From positions 50,746,521 to 50,810,520 of the forward strand of contig JAYGXS010000003.1 of the NCBI GenBank assembly GCA_036362985.1: DNA of 64,000 nucleotides, written 5' to 3'. The position numbers and the translations under genes are program-made. Below the pieces are notes generated by a model. It was given only the letters and a program-made list of their open reading frames with translations, had not been told where the DNA came from and did not search any database. The DNA comes from Ligula intestinalis. Lineage: Eukaryota > Platyhelminthes > Cestoda > Diphyllobothriidea > Diphyllobothriidae. Below, in pieces: positions 52,922-63,239 of the stretch; within the stretch, counting starts at the first letter, position 1, and every line of letters starts with the position of its first letter.

Positions 52922-53205
52922 TGTCCACACCAGATAAGGTGGACTGACTCCAGACTAACTCAAATTGCAGTTGCCTATTAGTCATTACAGCATTGCAACT
53001 GATAATCATGTCCATCATGATCTGACGCGAATTGTAACCCGCAATTAACACCCACACCAGACTGACTATATAAATGCATGAGCACTTTGAAATGCTAACT
53101 GTTGTTTGCAAATTTCTCTCAAGTGTGATGACGAACTGGGGATCCAGTGTCGAAAATTTACTCAATAAAATTACTTATTTCCCAAATGATGCCTTTCCAT
53201 GAAAA

Positions 53206-55118
53206 TACATTTCTTGGGATGCCTGCCTTTCGGTTTATACGAAACATTCAGATTTATTAAAGTTAGGATAGAAACGCGCCGAGGTCGACCTCACTCTCTC
53301 CCCAACCGCATAGTGACCACCTAGCTTTCCGGAAACCTGAGGTGGGGTCTGAAAACAAGTGGGAGCGCGAACGCAATCACCAACAGGGAATAAGAAGTGA
53401 GATAAAGTGCCAGCGCCTTCCAGGCCGCAGGAATCGTGGTTGGCTGAGGACTGGCGTTGCATGTGCATACAGACCATTGGATCTCAGAAGGGTGAGAGCA
53501 GCCCTGCATGAAGCCTGGGCCAACCCTGAGAGGAGTAACCAGTCATTCGACGACTGAAAGGCACTACCCATGCTCCGTTGTCGGTTGGCGTCCGTGGGCG
53601 GGGCTGTTCACTGCAGTTCACGAAACTGTAGGATGAAACGAACGAGAAGGATGATCTATGTATTCTGCGTAAGGAGAGCAGTGCTCCGCGAGGTACCTGT
53701 ACGCATGGTCAAGCGAGGTTTGGTGCTTAAGTTTCTAAGGACTACGATTCATTGTTTTGAAGAGTCTGTCGTTATTAGCTCAAAGGAAGTAGGGGAATAT
53801 AGTTGTTAACAAATTACCACTGTAAAAAATAATGCGTTTGCGTGGCACATAACCTGAAAAGGTAGATGACACAAGATAGTCTACTTCGGTACAGCGAAAT
53901 TGAATATGGGTGATCTGAACGGTTTGAACGATAGCCATAATTGTCCACATAAAACGCTTCATTCCTGCGGTAGGCGATCGTAGAGGTAGTGGTGTGATGA
54001 CCTGCGTATATTTCGTTTCGCTCAAGAAATTGACATTTTTATTCTCACAGGAAATTTTGAATGTTCAATCACAATCAGATAATTTCTGTTCAAATGCTGA
54101 CCTTTATGAGCCAGCACAATAACATTTTTGCTGGAAAATTGCCGGAAGCGGTTAACCCCAAAGTCTCTACCAACGAGCTGCGATTGATATAGTAGGCGGC
54201 TGCTGTCTCAGTCAACTAGAGTGACTCCTACTATTCAACGCTGCATTTTTACTACCGTTGTTTCTTAGTTGCTAGGCTTTGCTATTATGTCAACAGAGGG
54301 GTGACAGTGTAATGCCTCTGCGTGAAAACTGTGGTACACGTAAGCCCACAAGAGTAAACAGTAGATACAATGTTGCTAAATTTATAGTGACTTGAACTTT
54401 TGACGTCTAAGCTCATATTTCAGCCCTGATCTAAGCTATACCAACTTAAGTTGGTATTCAACATCGCCGGTAGCAATTTCCTGGAGAATTAACTGTTGTG
54501 CAACTTGCATGCAGTGCTGAGCGGTATTCTGTAATGCGATTGACGGAGTTTGCAACCGCTTGCAACCTCCGCCAATCAGGCAAACGAGGAGAGGCCTTGT
54601 TGCATCAGAGCGCACTGTAAGACCGCTTCTAAATTTGCTCTAGAAAATTGCTATCGGAGGATATCTCTATAGCAAAGTCCTTGTGCTACGCAAGGTCCAC
54701 ATTTTCTGCTGGATGTAGTGCACAAGACCAAAAAGGTGAGCCTCCAATCGCGAACCGTTAATAATTTCTCCAAATCCCCGTACGGAATACCGCCCAGCAC
54801 TGCATTGACGTAGCACAGAGAACAAATGCTACCAAGGATGCTCCGATAGCATCCCCTTTCCACGGCTTCGCACCAGGCTAGCCTAAAATTTTGCGGGCTA
54901 TGTTGTGTTTCGTTATCTGAACAGCATCGGTCAACGAGATGACGAAACGCCACATGGTCTTTAAAATGTTTGTTTGTTTTTTTTTGTTTTGTTGATGCTG
55001 TCAGGGTATGGGCTGTTATTTAAGTGTGCAACACAAAAGCTGAACTAGCGGATAAACTCAATGATGGAGGATAAATGGTCCCCTTACTAAGTATGTTCAG
55101 CTGGTGAATCTGAACGTA
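53206..55118. other. Intergenic stretch between Penelope-like and Gypsy elements
   Basis: No gene is supported. A weak inverted relationship links about 54505-54580 (ATGCAGTGCTGAGCGGTATT) with the minus strand at about 54730-54815 (ATGCAGTGCTGGGCGGTATT). The 100-codon minus frame at 54651-54953 lies across that arm and has no motif I know. The left part (53340-53560) has open frames on both strands but no similarity I can name. Confidence 0.45.
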
Positions 55119-55556
55119 TATAAGGGACCAACCGACGCTTTTTTGAATACACTTTTGTAATTTTTCAATTTTTAGTGGCGGTCGTGGAAACTATGCGTGA
55201 GAAGGGGCCGGAAAGTAATCAGGCCGGTGCCGTGGAGGACGTGTCTGGGGAGCGCCAGCTATTCCCGCCGTCAGAGGAGTCTTAGTGGTTATATGTTACT
55301 GATTTTGGTAAATAAACTTTCATACGAGACGGATTCTTTCACAATGCGTGTGCGACGGCTTGCCAACTACTTAAAATCACGATGACTTCAGGCGAACGAC
55401 CAAGAACAACAGCAGCTACAAGGCCCAGCAGCAGAAGAAGTTGAGAAGGAAAAGAACCAGTCGGTTACTAAGAACAAGTCGAAACCTGGTACGTTGGTTA
55501 CACTGAAGAACGAGCCAGTTACTAAGAACAAGGAGGAACCTGAAGCGTCTGTTACA
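55119..55556 (+). repeat. 5' LTR of the Gypsy-type element
   Basis: The segment is the direct counterpart of 60019-60460. It contains an AATAAA (within GTAAATAAAC, near 55310) that could serve as polyadenylation signal. The terminal TG is mutated to TA. It ends in ACA, one base before the candidate primer-binding site. Confidence 0.88.
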
Positions 55557-55557
55557 C

Positions 55558-55570
55558 TGGTGACAGCTCA
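55558..55570 (+). other. Candidate primer-binding site
   Basis: TGGTGACAGCTCA starts one base after the LTR end. TGG is the expected complement of a tRNA CCA end. Its position fixes the LTR boundary at ACA/C. I do not assign the priming tRNA. Confidence 0.65.
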
Positions 55571-56345
55571 AACAGCGGACCTTGCCCCTAGTTGTCCTAA
55601 TCCATTTCCACCATCCTTTCGCCCATTCGACGGTCGTCGGGACTTCACTAGCTGGTTGGAACTCTGCAGATTCCACCTCAACCGTATATTCCCCAGCCAA
55701 TGGAGCGAATGCCTCCTCTCGCATCTCGCAGAGAACAAACTGTTGAAGGCCCTAAGGAAGGGCTATAGCTCGACTACACCGTTTGATTTCCTATGTGATC
55801 AGCTGAGTAGACTTTTCAAACCTCCTTTGGAAATTGAAGATGACACCCATCAATTAATTCACCGCCGCTGGCGCCCAGGGGAAGATCCCCAGGCGTTCGC
55901 TGATGACCTTCTTGGGTTGGCTTCCACCGCCTACCTCCCCCCCCCCTTCTGCCGCTCACAAGGACCGTGTCGTCTTTTACCACTTCAAGAGCGGCCTCAA
56001 TTCGGAGGAGGTTTACTATTCCTTTCGGCACAACCCGCCGGGTGATCTTGAAGGCACCATCCAGAGGGCCAAGCATATGCTATTACCAGACAAGCTTCGG
56101 CCTCCTACAATTCGTCCTGGATTTAATTCCAATCCCTCGTACGCCAGCCGCCCAAGGGAAGGTCCCCTGTCTTCACCTAAGCCGCGTTTCCCGAACGCAC
56201 GTTTCTCGCGAGGTGGACGCCGGCCTCCCTTCAATCCCAACCTACAGAGTGTACGCGACCCTAACTCCGGCATTCATTTTGTTTCTGTTTGCTTCATTGA
56301 TGCTGCTAAACCTTTACCCTTTTATACTACTGTCCATATTAATCA
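55571..56345 (+). pseudogene. Gag region of the Gypsy-type element
   Basis: The capsid-like part has F-D-G-R-R-D-F-T-S-W-L-E near 55627 and the C-terminal capsid motif R-R-W-R-P-G-E-D-P-Q-A-F-A-D-D-L near 55863, both familiar from Gypsy gag proteins. A run of ten C at 55937-55946 shifts the frame by one. The rest (F-Y-H-F-K-S-G-L, then a basic Pro/Arg-rich tail) continues in the other frame. No CCHC zinc knuckle is visible, so RNA binding may rest on the basic tail. An open start cannot be fixed, because the frame also runs through the end of the LTR. Confidence 0.75.
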
Positions 56346-59300
56346 GCATCCTTATTGAACTCTTCTTGACACCAGCGCTACAGCTTACCTAATTTGGTCA
56401 GATATTTTATCCCCTTCTCAACCTCACCTTATTGATTCTCGTCCCCCTCTACCTAGCCCATTGATGGCCAACGGACAACGTTTACACATCCTAGGATCCA
56501 TTTCCCTGTCTTAAGACGTCCCCACTGGGACCAAACACCATTCTTTCCTAGTTTGCCCTTCCCTGACTTGGGACATTTTGCTAGGCGTAGATTTTCTCAC
56601 TAAATTTAATTGCTCACTTGATATCTGTTCACGATCGTTACGCTTTGGATTTACTTCTTCCACTATCCCGTTAGCCATCCCTCTACCGTTCAATGACGAT
56701 ATTTGTGCAGCCATCGAGGCTGCCATCACTCTACCCCCGACTAACCTAGAAGGCCTCCTATCCTTATATTCTGATCTCGATACTGACACCCGTGTACAAT
56801 TACAGGCTCTCCTGGGCCAATTCGCTGACGTTTTCGCTTGGGATGACCGTTCTCTTGGATGTTGTTTCAGCATTCGTCACACCATTGATACCGGCTCCGC
56901 AAAACCTGTGTGGCAACCGCCCAGGCGGATGCCTCCACATTTCCAGCAACAAGTCCAGGACATGGTTAAAACGATGTTGGAAAACCACGTCAGCTGCCCG
57001 TCTCATTCACCGTGGGCCTCTTCAGTTACGCTGGTACCCAAGAAGGACGGTAAACTACGTCTATGCAGAGACTACCGTCTTCTTAACGCACTCACAGTAC
57101 GCGACTCATTCCCGCTACCCCGCATCGACGTCACCCTCGACGCGTTGGCGGGGGCCGTTGTTTTACCACCGTAGACTTGAAGTCGGGTTACTGGGAAGTA
57201 GAGATAGAGCCCAAAGATAGAGCCAAAACGGCTTTCATCATTCTCCAAGGACTTTTCGAATTTGAAACGATTCCCTTTGGCCTCTGCAACGCAGCCGCCA
57301 CATTTCAACGTCTGATGCAGTCCGTCCTCTCTCACCTCAATGTTGCCTCATCTACCTCAACGATGTAATCGTTTTCAGCAAGTCCGTCACCGAACACAAC
57401 GCTAACCTGCAGGCAGTTCTCGCCACCCTCCGTGACGCCGGGTTGCGCCTTAACCCCCTGAAATGTTTGTTCCTGTGGGGTAAAGTAGCTTATTTAGGCC
57501 AAAAAGTTAGCCAGGATGGCAAAAAAGCCTCACAAGAGAAAGTCAAGGCCATTCTGACTTGGCCCACTCCGACTTCAGCTACGGACGTGCGCAGCTTTAT
57601 CGGTCTCGCATCATACTACAGGCGATTAAGATGTGGATTCGCGGAGATCGCGCGACCCCTGCATATACTCACGGAGAAAGACCGCCCATATCAGTGGTTC
57701 GAAGCTTGCCAAACAGCCTTCGACGAACTCAAGGCGCACCTCACGACCGCCCCGGTTTTGATGCTGCCTAATGTTCTCCCCGACGCCCCCGAATTTATCC
57801 TCGATACGGTTGCAAGTTGTTCCGCTATCGGCGGCATCCTATCGCAACCTGACGAGACCGGCGTCGAAGGGCCCATTTGCTTCGCAAGTAGGACCCTCAC
57901 AAGGACCGAACGCAAATACTCCGTCTACAAAAGTAAGCTGTTGGCCTTAGTCACATTCGTCAAGCATTTTAAATCCTATCTGATTGGCCGCCATTTCTTA
58001 ATCCAGTCCGACCACAAAGCCCTTCAGAGCTTACAGAACAAGAAGGATGCAGAATGCGAATTGGCACGATGGCAAGATACCCTTCAAGAATTTAACTAGT
58101 CTTGCCTCTTCCGGCCTAGTAGCAAACACACCAACGCTGACGCGTTATCCAGACGTCCACCAGACTCCAGCGATGCTCCGATGTCGCTTTCAGCCGACTC
58201 CGTCTCTGCTCTTATCATAAGCGAACACACGCGGTACCATTGGGCGGTCGCCCAGAGCATCGACCCTGATACAGCTATTATTTATGACCGTATGTTTTAT
58301 GGCAAACCTCGTCCCACTGATAACGATCTCCGCGGCTTTTCTGAGACCGCCAGTATTCTTCGCAACCACTGGTTCCAACTCTCCATCGAAAACGAGCTCC
58401 TTTTCTTCAAGGAAGGCATCCACATGCCCCCTCGGTTAGTAGTCCCCGGCAGCCTCGTCAACATTGTCCTAACGGACTAACACCACGACTTGGGCCACGT
58501 CGGTCATGCTAAAACCGAGGCTGCAGCTCGTCAAAGATTCTGGTGGCCCTTTTTTCGAGAACAAGTCGCCACCTTCTGCAACACGTGCGCTACGTGCACA
58601 AGCTTTAAAGGTCCTAACCTTCGACCTCGAGCACCTCTCCAACCCATGGTCACCGGATCCCCTTTCGAGAGAGTCGGCATCGACGTGATGGGACCTTTAC
58701 CCTTCACCGACAGCCACAACCGGTACATTCTAGTCATGGTTGACTATTTTACCAAGTGGGCGGAAGCCGTGCCCTTACCCTGCCAAGATGCGGCTAAAGT
58801 TGCCGATGCCTTCTTGTCAGCTTGAGTCTGTTGTTTTGGCGCACCCCTGTCTCTTTACTCAGACTGCGGCGCCAACTTTCAGAGCAAACTCGTGCACGAC
58901 GTCTGTAATGTACTTCGCATCCTTAAGACGCACACCACACCGGCCCATCTTGAAGGAAATGGACAGACTGAAAGAACAAATCACACTAGCATCAATCTCC
59001 TGAAGGCCCTAGCCAAATGGCAGGACCGTCGTAAATGGGACCTTAAACTATCCTATGCCATGCTGGCCTATAGGGCCAACCTCCACTCGTCCACGGAGTA
59101 TTCCCCGTTCTCCTTACTCACTGGTCGTCATCTTCGACTGCCTTCCGACTCCTTACTCCCACTTCATTCATCCGACGGTTCGTCCCCGGACGCTTACGCT
59201 TCTGAAGTGCAAAAAACACTCCGCCTGGCCCATAACCTCGCCCGTTCCCATCTTCACGCAGCATACGCACGACAGAAATTCTATTTCAACCAAAATGTTT

Positions 59301-59369
59301 ACGGTACCCCACATTCCCCTGGCGACTACGTCCTCCGTCGACGCACCACACACCCCCCTCCCCCCCCGG

Positions 59370-59665
59370 GGTCAAGGGTCAAGGGTCAAGGGTCAAGGGT
59401 CAAGGGAACCACAGCAGACGCGTCTGGGAACCACAGCAGACGCGTCTTCGACCGCGTTCCCACCCGCCCTCAGGGCGGCCAAGGTCTGCTACACCAAACC
59501 TCCCTAGGGTGGATCCATTTCTTCTCCTCTCCATCTGTTTCTTTTTATGGCAGAGCAGCCCCTCTTGACTATGCTGCTCCGACTCCTCCTCCTCGCCGCC
59601 GGGATTGAGGCCCACCCGGCGGAGTTCCGGATCCACCAAGGGCTACTTGCCTGCCTGCCCCCCCC
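59370..59665 (+). other. Insertion or expansion between two poly-C tracts in the integrase C-terminus
   Basis: The expected integrase tail is split by about 300 bases. The insert starts with four units of GGGTCAA (59370-59404), then a 22-base tandem pair (AACCACAGCAGACGCGTCTGGG), and ends in another C run at 59660-59667. Both borders are C tracts next to G tracts, which suggests replication slippage or a copy-and-join event. A plus-strand frame at 59547-59665 contains L-L-R-L-L-L-L-A-A-G-I-E-A-H-P, which recalls degenerate leader peptides of some non-LTR elements. Confidence 0.6.
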
Positions 59666-60007
59666 CCGGGGGGATACCTTCCAAGATCTGCTCGTGGGAA
59701 GGTTTGCTCGTTGTTGTGGAAGCCATTTCCCCCTCCATCTACTGCATTCGCGACGCCCGTGACCCCTCCGGCCCTACATCCACTGTTCAGTTTGACAAGC
59801 TGACACCCTACACGGGCCCTCCCCGTATCGCCAACACAACTTCTCCCCCTTGTTACGCCATCGGCTTCCGCGGAACCCCCGCCCCCTCTCGATCCCGACT
59901 TCCGCCACATTTTACCCCTTCCCCCCCCCATCTAGTTCCCCAACTGGGCGCTGAAGTAGAGATAGGTAACCCTGACCGCCTGTGGCTTTGCGGACAGAGC
60001 CCCCTCT

Positions 60008-60018
60008 TGGTGGGGGGC
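60008..60018 (+). other. Candidate polypurine tract
   Basis: GGTGGGGGGCA lies immediately before the TG of the 3' LTR, the expected place for plus-strand priming. Confidence 0.65.
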
Positions 60019-60460
60019 ATGTAAGGGACCAACCGACCCTTTTTTGAATACACTTTTGTAATTTTTCAATTTTTAGTGGCGGTCGTGGAAACTATGCGTG
60101 AGAAGGGGCCGGAAAATAATCAGGCCGGTGCCGTGGAGGACGTGTCTGGGGAGCGCCAGCTATTCCCGCCGTCAGAGGAGTCTTAGTGGTTATATGTTAC
60201 TGATTTTGGTAAATAAACTTTCGGACGAGACGGATTCTTTCACAATGCGTGTGCGACTGCTTGCCAACTACTTAACATCACGATGACTTCAGGCGAACGA
60301 CCAAGAACAACAGCAGATACAAGGCCCAGCAGCAGCAGAAGAAGTTGAGAAGGAAAAGAACCAGTCGGTTACTGAGATCAAGGAGAAACATGGTACGTCG
60401 GTTACACTGAAGAACGAGCCAGTTACTAAGAACAAGGAGGAACCTGGCGCGTCCGTTACA
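60019..60460 (+). repeat. 3' LTR of the Gypsy-type element
   Basis: It starts TGTAAGGGACC and ends CCGTTACA, so it keeps canonical TG...CA ends. Compared with the 5' LTR it has an extra CAG unit near 60335 and about 20 substitutions. Confidence 0.9.
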
Positions 60461-61019
60461 CGCATAATTCTTATGAGACAATCACGTGTTATTAAAACAC
60501 GAATGAGCGCTGTGTGCAATTACGAAACGAAATGAATGTTCAATGTTTTTGCATATTGATAATTTGACACAAAATTTTAGTTGCTTAAAAATTTTGGGGA
60601 GTTATTTTCTAATAATTCTTATCTGTAATACTTGTAACAAATGCTGTGATTTGAATAACAACATACCTACGGTTAAAGAATCGCAACTAAACCACCAAGT
60701 AATAGGACAATAAGGAACCGATAAAAACAAATAAAGAATTAAAATCTTACGGGCATAATATGCAGAGAGATATGAAACCAATGAACATCAAGCGTAAAGT
60801 AGGCACAGAAAGACTAACAACGCATTCGTAAAAGGCCTTTTAATGCTCTCTATCAACACAAATGCACCACTTGCAATTATCCCCATTTACGTCTAACCTT
60901 AGAATTCCCTTACATATAACTGCAATTCCAGCCCTTACGTCGACCATCACCTTAATTTTGATCCCATTTATTAAAGTGAACCCACAGAATGGCCCTTACT
61001 ATAACCTGAAAACTTAGTG
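60461..61019. other. Short intergenic stretch
   Basis: A+T-rich sequence with no gene, repeat or RNA feature that I can support. Confidence 0.6.
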
Positions 61020-62460
61020 TCAGGAAAAATCGAGGCCTTGAGGCACTTGCCATTTTGAATGAAGATTTATATCCGCAAAAATTTGAGGTCCAGATATGAT
61101 ATTCCTATCATCCTCCCCGGAAGAGGTAGACGAAGAATGGGCAATTTCTGGGACCAAGTTGTATTTTAGCTGACGTTTCAAAAGTCTTCCCGCTTCCATC
61201 GCCATAACGTGGTGACGGTTATCCTGCTGGTTTCAGTTTGTATGCCCGACCGCTGGCCCGATGACTGACAGCCGCGTGTCAATCGATTGAACCGATCGAT
61301 TTTTTGGTGGTTTTTTGAATTGCATATGCCCTCACGGTTGCCTGCATGAGGTGTGTTAAGTCGTTTGTATGCCTCCTGAGCGTTTCTACCTTCTTCGCTC
61401 GTGGCTGGCGACTGTCGGCCCTGTTATCTTCCCCCGCCCTAACTATTGTTTCGTTCTGAGCAAGTGTTAGCCTTCTGTGGAGCGCTTGGTACGCGGAAAT
61501 AAGATAAAGTTGCTCTGTTTAGTGTGCCAGTGGATTACCAAAGTTCTAGCAGCAATCTGACCATCTTGGCATTGGCTTGGGCTATTATCCTTGCTTTCTC
61601 GTTGACGAACGTGTGATTCTTCTGCTGCACTTGGTCGTAGATCATAGATAGCTTATCCTTGTGGTTAATTCTGAGCTGATACTCATGTAACCTTGTCACG
61701 AGGCGTCTGCCCGTTTCACCAACATACTTTGTGTTATGTATTCTAAATGGAAGACAGTTTGTAGACAGATTGAATGTAATGTAAAACAGAAGGCTGCCTG
61801 TAGGCAAAATGTCATTTAGGCAAAACAGAGGACTGTCTGTAGGCAGGACGTTTGCTGAGGACGAGTGCACAGTTCAAATCACGAGTCGTGTTAACGAAGA
61901 GGGATTTAGAGCTGGGCTTAAAAGAGGGTGAAAGGTAGCCAATAGAAACAAAGAGCGGGGTGAACCAGCTGGCCATGGGTGAAGGTTGGCCAGTTAAGAA
62001 TAAAGAAAGGGGTGCACGCGTGTCCATGAACGAAGCCAGTGGCTGAAGCATGCATCATGTCATGATGTTCCGACACTTCGCTTGGGCATAATCAACACTT
62101 TGCATTGCAGTCTTGGCATGGTATGCCCTAGACCACAGCTGATTGCTATGTCAACGGGAGCGAGTCTTGGGCCTCATTATCTGCTGTCTGATTGTTGACT
62201 CCAGCCTATGAGTCACACCGATCCTGAACAGTTTCAGGATTCTTGCAGCCACCTCTGATACATTCTTCACATAAGGAATTTCGAGCCAGAATTTAGGGTT
62301 CTCTCTTTTCGGCCGCTCATGGTGGGCTCCTTAAGACACTTGTGTACAAAGGGCTTTAAATTCCTCTTGGCCTGAAATAGGGCATGCAATAACTCAATCT
62401 TCTCCTTTTTCCCACTTTCGTCACTGAAGTTTGTCTAAACGCGTTGGAAGAGGGTTCGAA
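61020..62460 (-). pseudogene. Penelope-like element fragment: RT-to-endonuclease linker and GIY-YIG domain
   Basis: On the minus strand, near 62275, the linker I-P-Y-V-K-N-V-S-E-V-A-A-R-I-L appears, equivalent to L-P-Y-I-R-N-V-S-E-L-V in the copy at 52425. Further on are T-K-Y-V-G-E-T-G-R-R-L and L-H-E-Y-Q (about 61730-61670), the GIY-YIG core, then the helix A-Y-Q-A-L-H-R-R-L-T near 61480. The reading is broken by frame changes, and an insertion-like stretch (61740-62060) separates the two parts. The two Penelope-like copies in this window belong to different families, because the core sequences differ strongly. Confidence 0.75.
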
Positions 62461-63239
62461 CCCAACTGTGTTGGTGACCAACGGAATGGTTGCTTCTAAA
62501 GTGGAAAATGCGCATGGTATTGGTTGCCGTGTGGTAAACCTATAGGAGTTAAGGGTAAAACGGCTAACCCTAATAGCTACACTCTTTCAGATCCATGGAT
62601 CCTTAGGAAATGTGAGAAGTCTTGGGAAGGCCAGAGTAGGAGATACTACAAATTGTTTGCAGAAATGTTAGGCGGAAAGTCGTCAATAGGTCTTAATAAT
62701 ATAATAATATGTTTATTATGCCAGTTTACAGGCAATTGTAAAGAGTTGGTAATGCACCTCTTGGGCACCTTCCAACACCTCGAAGACCGGAAAAAAACTA
62801 AAACAAACTCCCTATGTTGCGGCCAGTATTGCTTTTGGTTCAGGTTTTTTGTTTTGTCAATACTGGGCGAGATAGGGAGTTTGTTTCAAGTGAAAAAAAC
62901 CTGCCTTCAAAGTTATGATACACACGGAATAAATGTACAGTTGTAAGCTGAGTTGACTCATCAGCAGGAGAAATGTTTCATATCGTTTGAGGACATTAGT
63001 TCCAGATTGAGAGGGTTGGCACAAGAACACAGTGTTATCAGTCTTCCTTCAATGGTTGTCGGCAAAAGTTGCGCGCTATCGGCTGAAGGGTTAGCAGACT
63101 GCGGGCTGCTGCTTCAGCAGCATTATTTTCAGCATGAAGCCTGGCGGGTTCAAAGTCCACGAACGCCATCAGATTGAAAGAGAGGTTCCACCGAGCCAGC
63201 ACCTAAAATTCGTGAAAGTTGTCCTGAATGTCGAAAACT
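62461..63239. other. Stretch without a supported gene
   Basis: Apart from the hairpin at 62801-62886, a short ATA-rich run near 62695-62710 and a box B-like GGGTTCGAACCC near 62452-62465, I see nothing definite. Open frames of 140 and 74 codons are not similar to anything I know. Confidence 0.45.
62801..62886. repeat. 86-base imperfect hairpin
   Basis: Outer arms AAACAAACTCCCTAT and ATAGGGAGTTTGTTT pair perfectly over 15 bp. After a small internal mismatch, inner arms CCAGTATTG and CAATACTGG pair over 9 bp, around a loop of about 26 bases. The shape is like a microRNA precursor or the remnant of a small inverted-repeat transposon. It lies in a 140-codon open frame (62524-62946) that has no recognisable similarity and is probably not a gene. 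Confidence 0.6.

Larger units (their letters stand above)
50806..53205 (+). mobile_element. Penelope-like retroelement with an inverted partial copy at its head
   Basis: The right part (51271-53205, plus strand) carries a Penelope-type reverse transcriptase and a C-terminal GIY-YIG endonuclease. The left part (51270-50806, minus strand) is a nearly identical inverted copy of its 3' end, from inside the endonuclease to the terminus. The arms are about 450 bp long. Inverted or tandem partial copies of this kind are a known habit of Penelope-like elements. The right arm ends GCCTTTCCATGAAAA at 53205 and the left arm starts with its complement at about 50806. The phrase CATTCAGATTT occurs just left of the insertion and again at about 53244, which may mark a target duplication plus extra bases. 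Confidence 0.85.
56346..60018 (+). pseudogene. Pol region of the Gypsy-type element (protease, RT, RNase H, integrase)
   Basis: In order: a protease motif L-L-D-T-S-A (about 56358; usually D-T-G-A) after a TGA where Trp is expected; a TAA near 56512; RT start W-A-S-S-V-T-L-V-P-K-K-D-G (57010); a lost base near 57165 before F-T-T-V-D-L-K-S-G-Y; a second frame change near 57343; and the catalytic box Y-L-N-D at 57353-57364 instead of Y-L-D-D. RNase H follows (F-I-L-D-T, Q-S-D-H-K-A-L). From 57344 to about 59350 one frame holds, broken only by TAG 58097, TAA 58478 and TGA 58823. Integrase shows H-x-x-x-H and C-N-T-C-A-T-C, then catalytic G-I-D-V-M-G-P, Y-S-D-C-G and G-N-G-Q-T-E-R. A C-terminal piece V-V-V-E-A-I-S-P-S lies near 59710. 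Inactive. Confidence 0.9.
55119..60460 (+). mobile_element. Gypsy-type LTR retrotransposon, full length but defective
   Basis: Two LTRs of about 440 bp (55119-55556 and 60019-60460) enclose gag, protease, reverse transcriptase, RNase H and integrase in the Gypsy order. The 3' LTR starts TGTAAGGGACC and ends GTTACA. The 5' LTR starts TATAAGGGACC (G to A at the second base). A primer-binding-site-like TGGTGACAGC follows the 5' LTR after one base, and a purine-rich tract precedes the 3' LTR. The LTRs differ at roughly 20 positions by eye (about 95% alike), so the insertion is not recent. Flanks CGTA and CGCA may be a mutated 4-bp target duplication. Confidence 0.93.

Noticed and set aside
59370..59404. 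Telomere-like G-rich repeat
   Set aside because: The unit is GGGTCAA and only about four copies occur, inside a retrotransposon. It does not match the animal telomere repeat TTAGGG.
62524..62946. 140-codon plus-strand open frame
   Set aside because: Its second half is the two arms of a hairpin, and the rest has no similarity I recognise.
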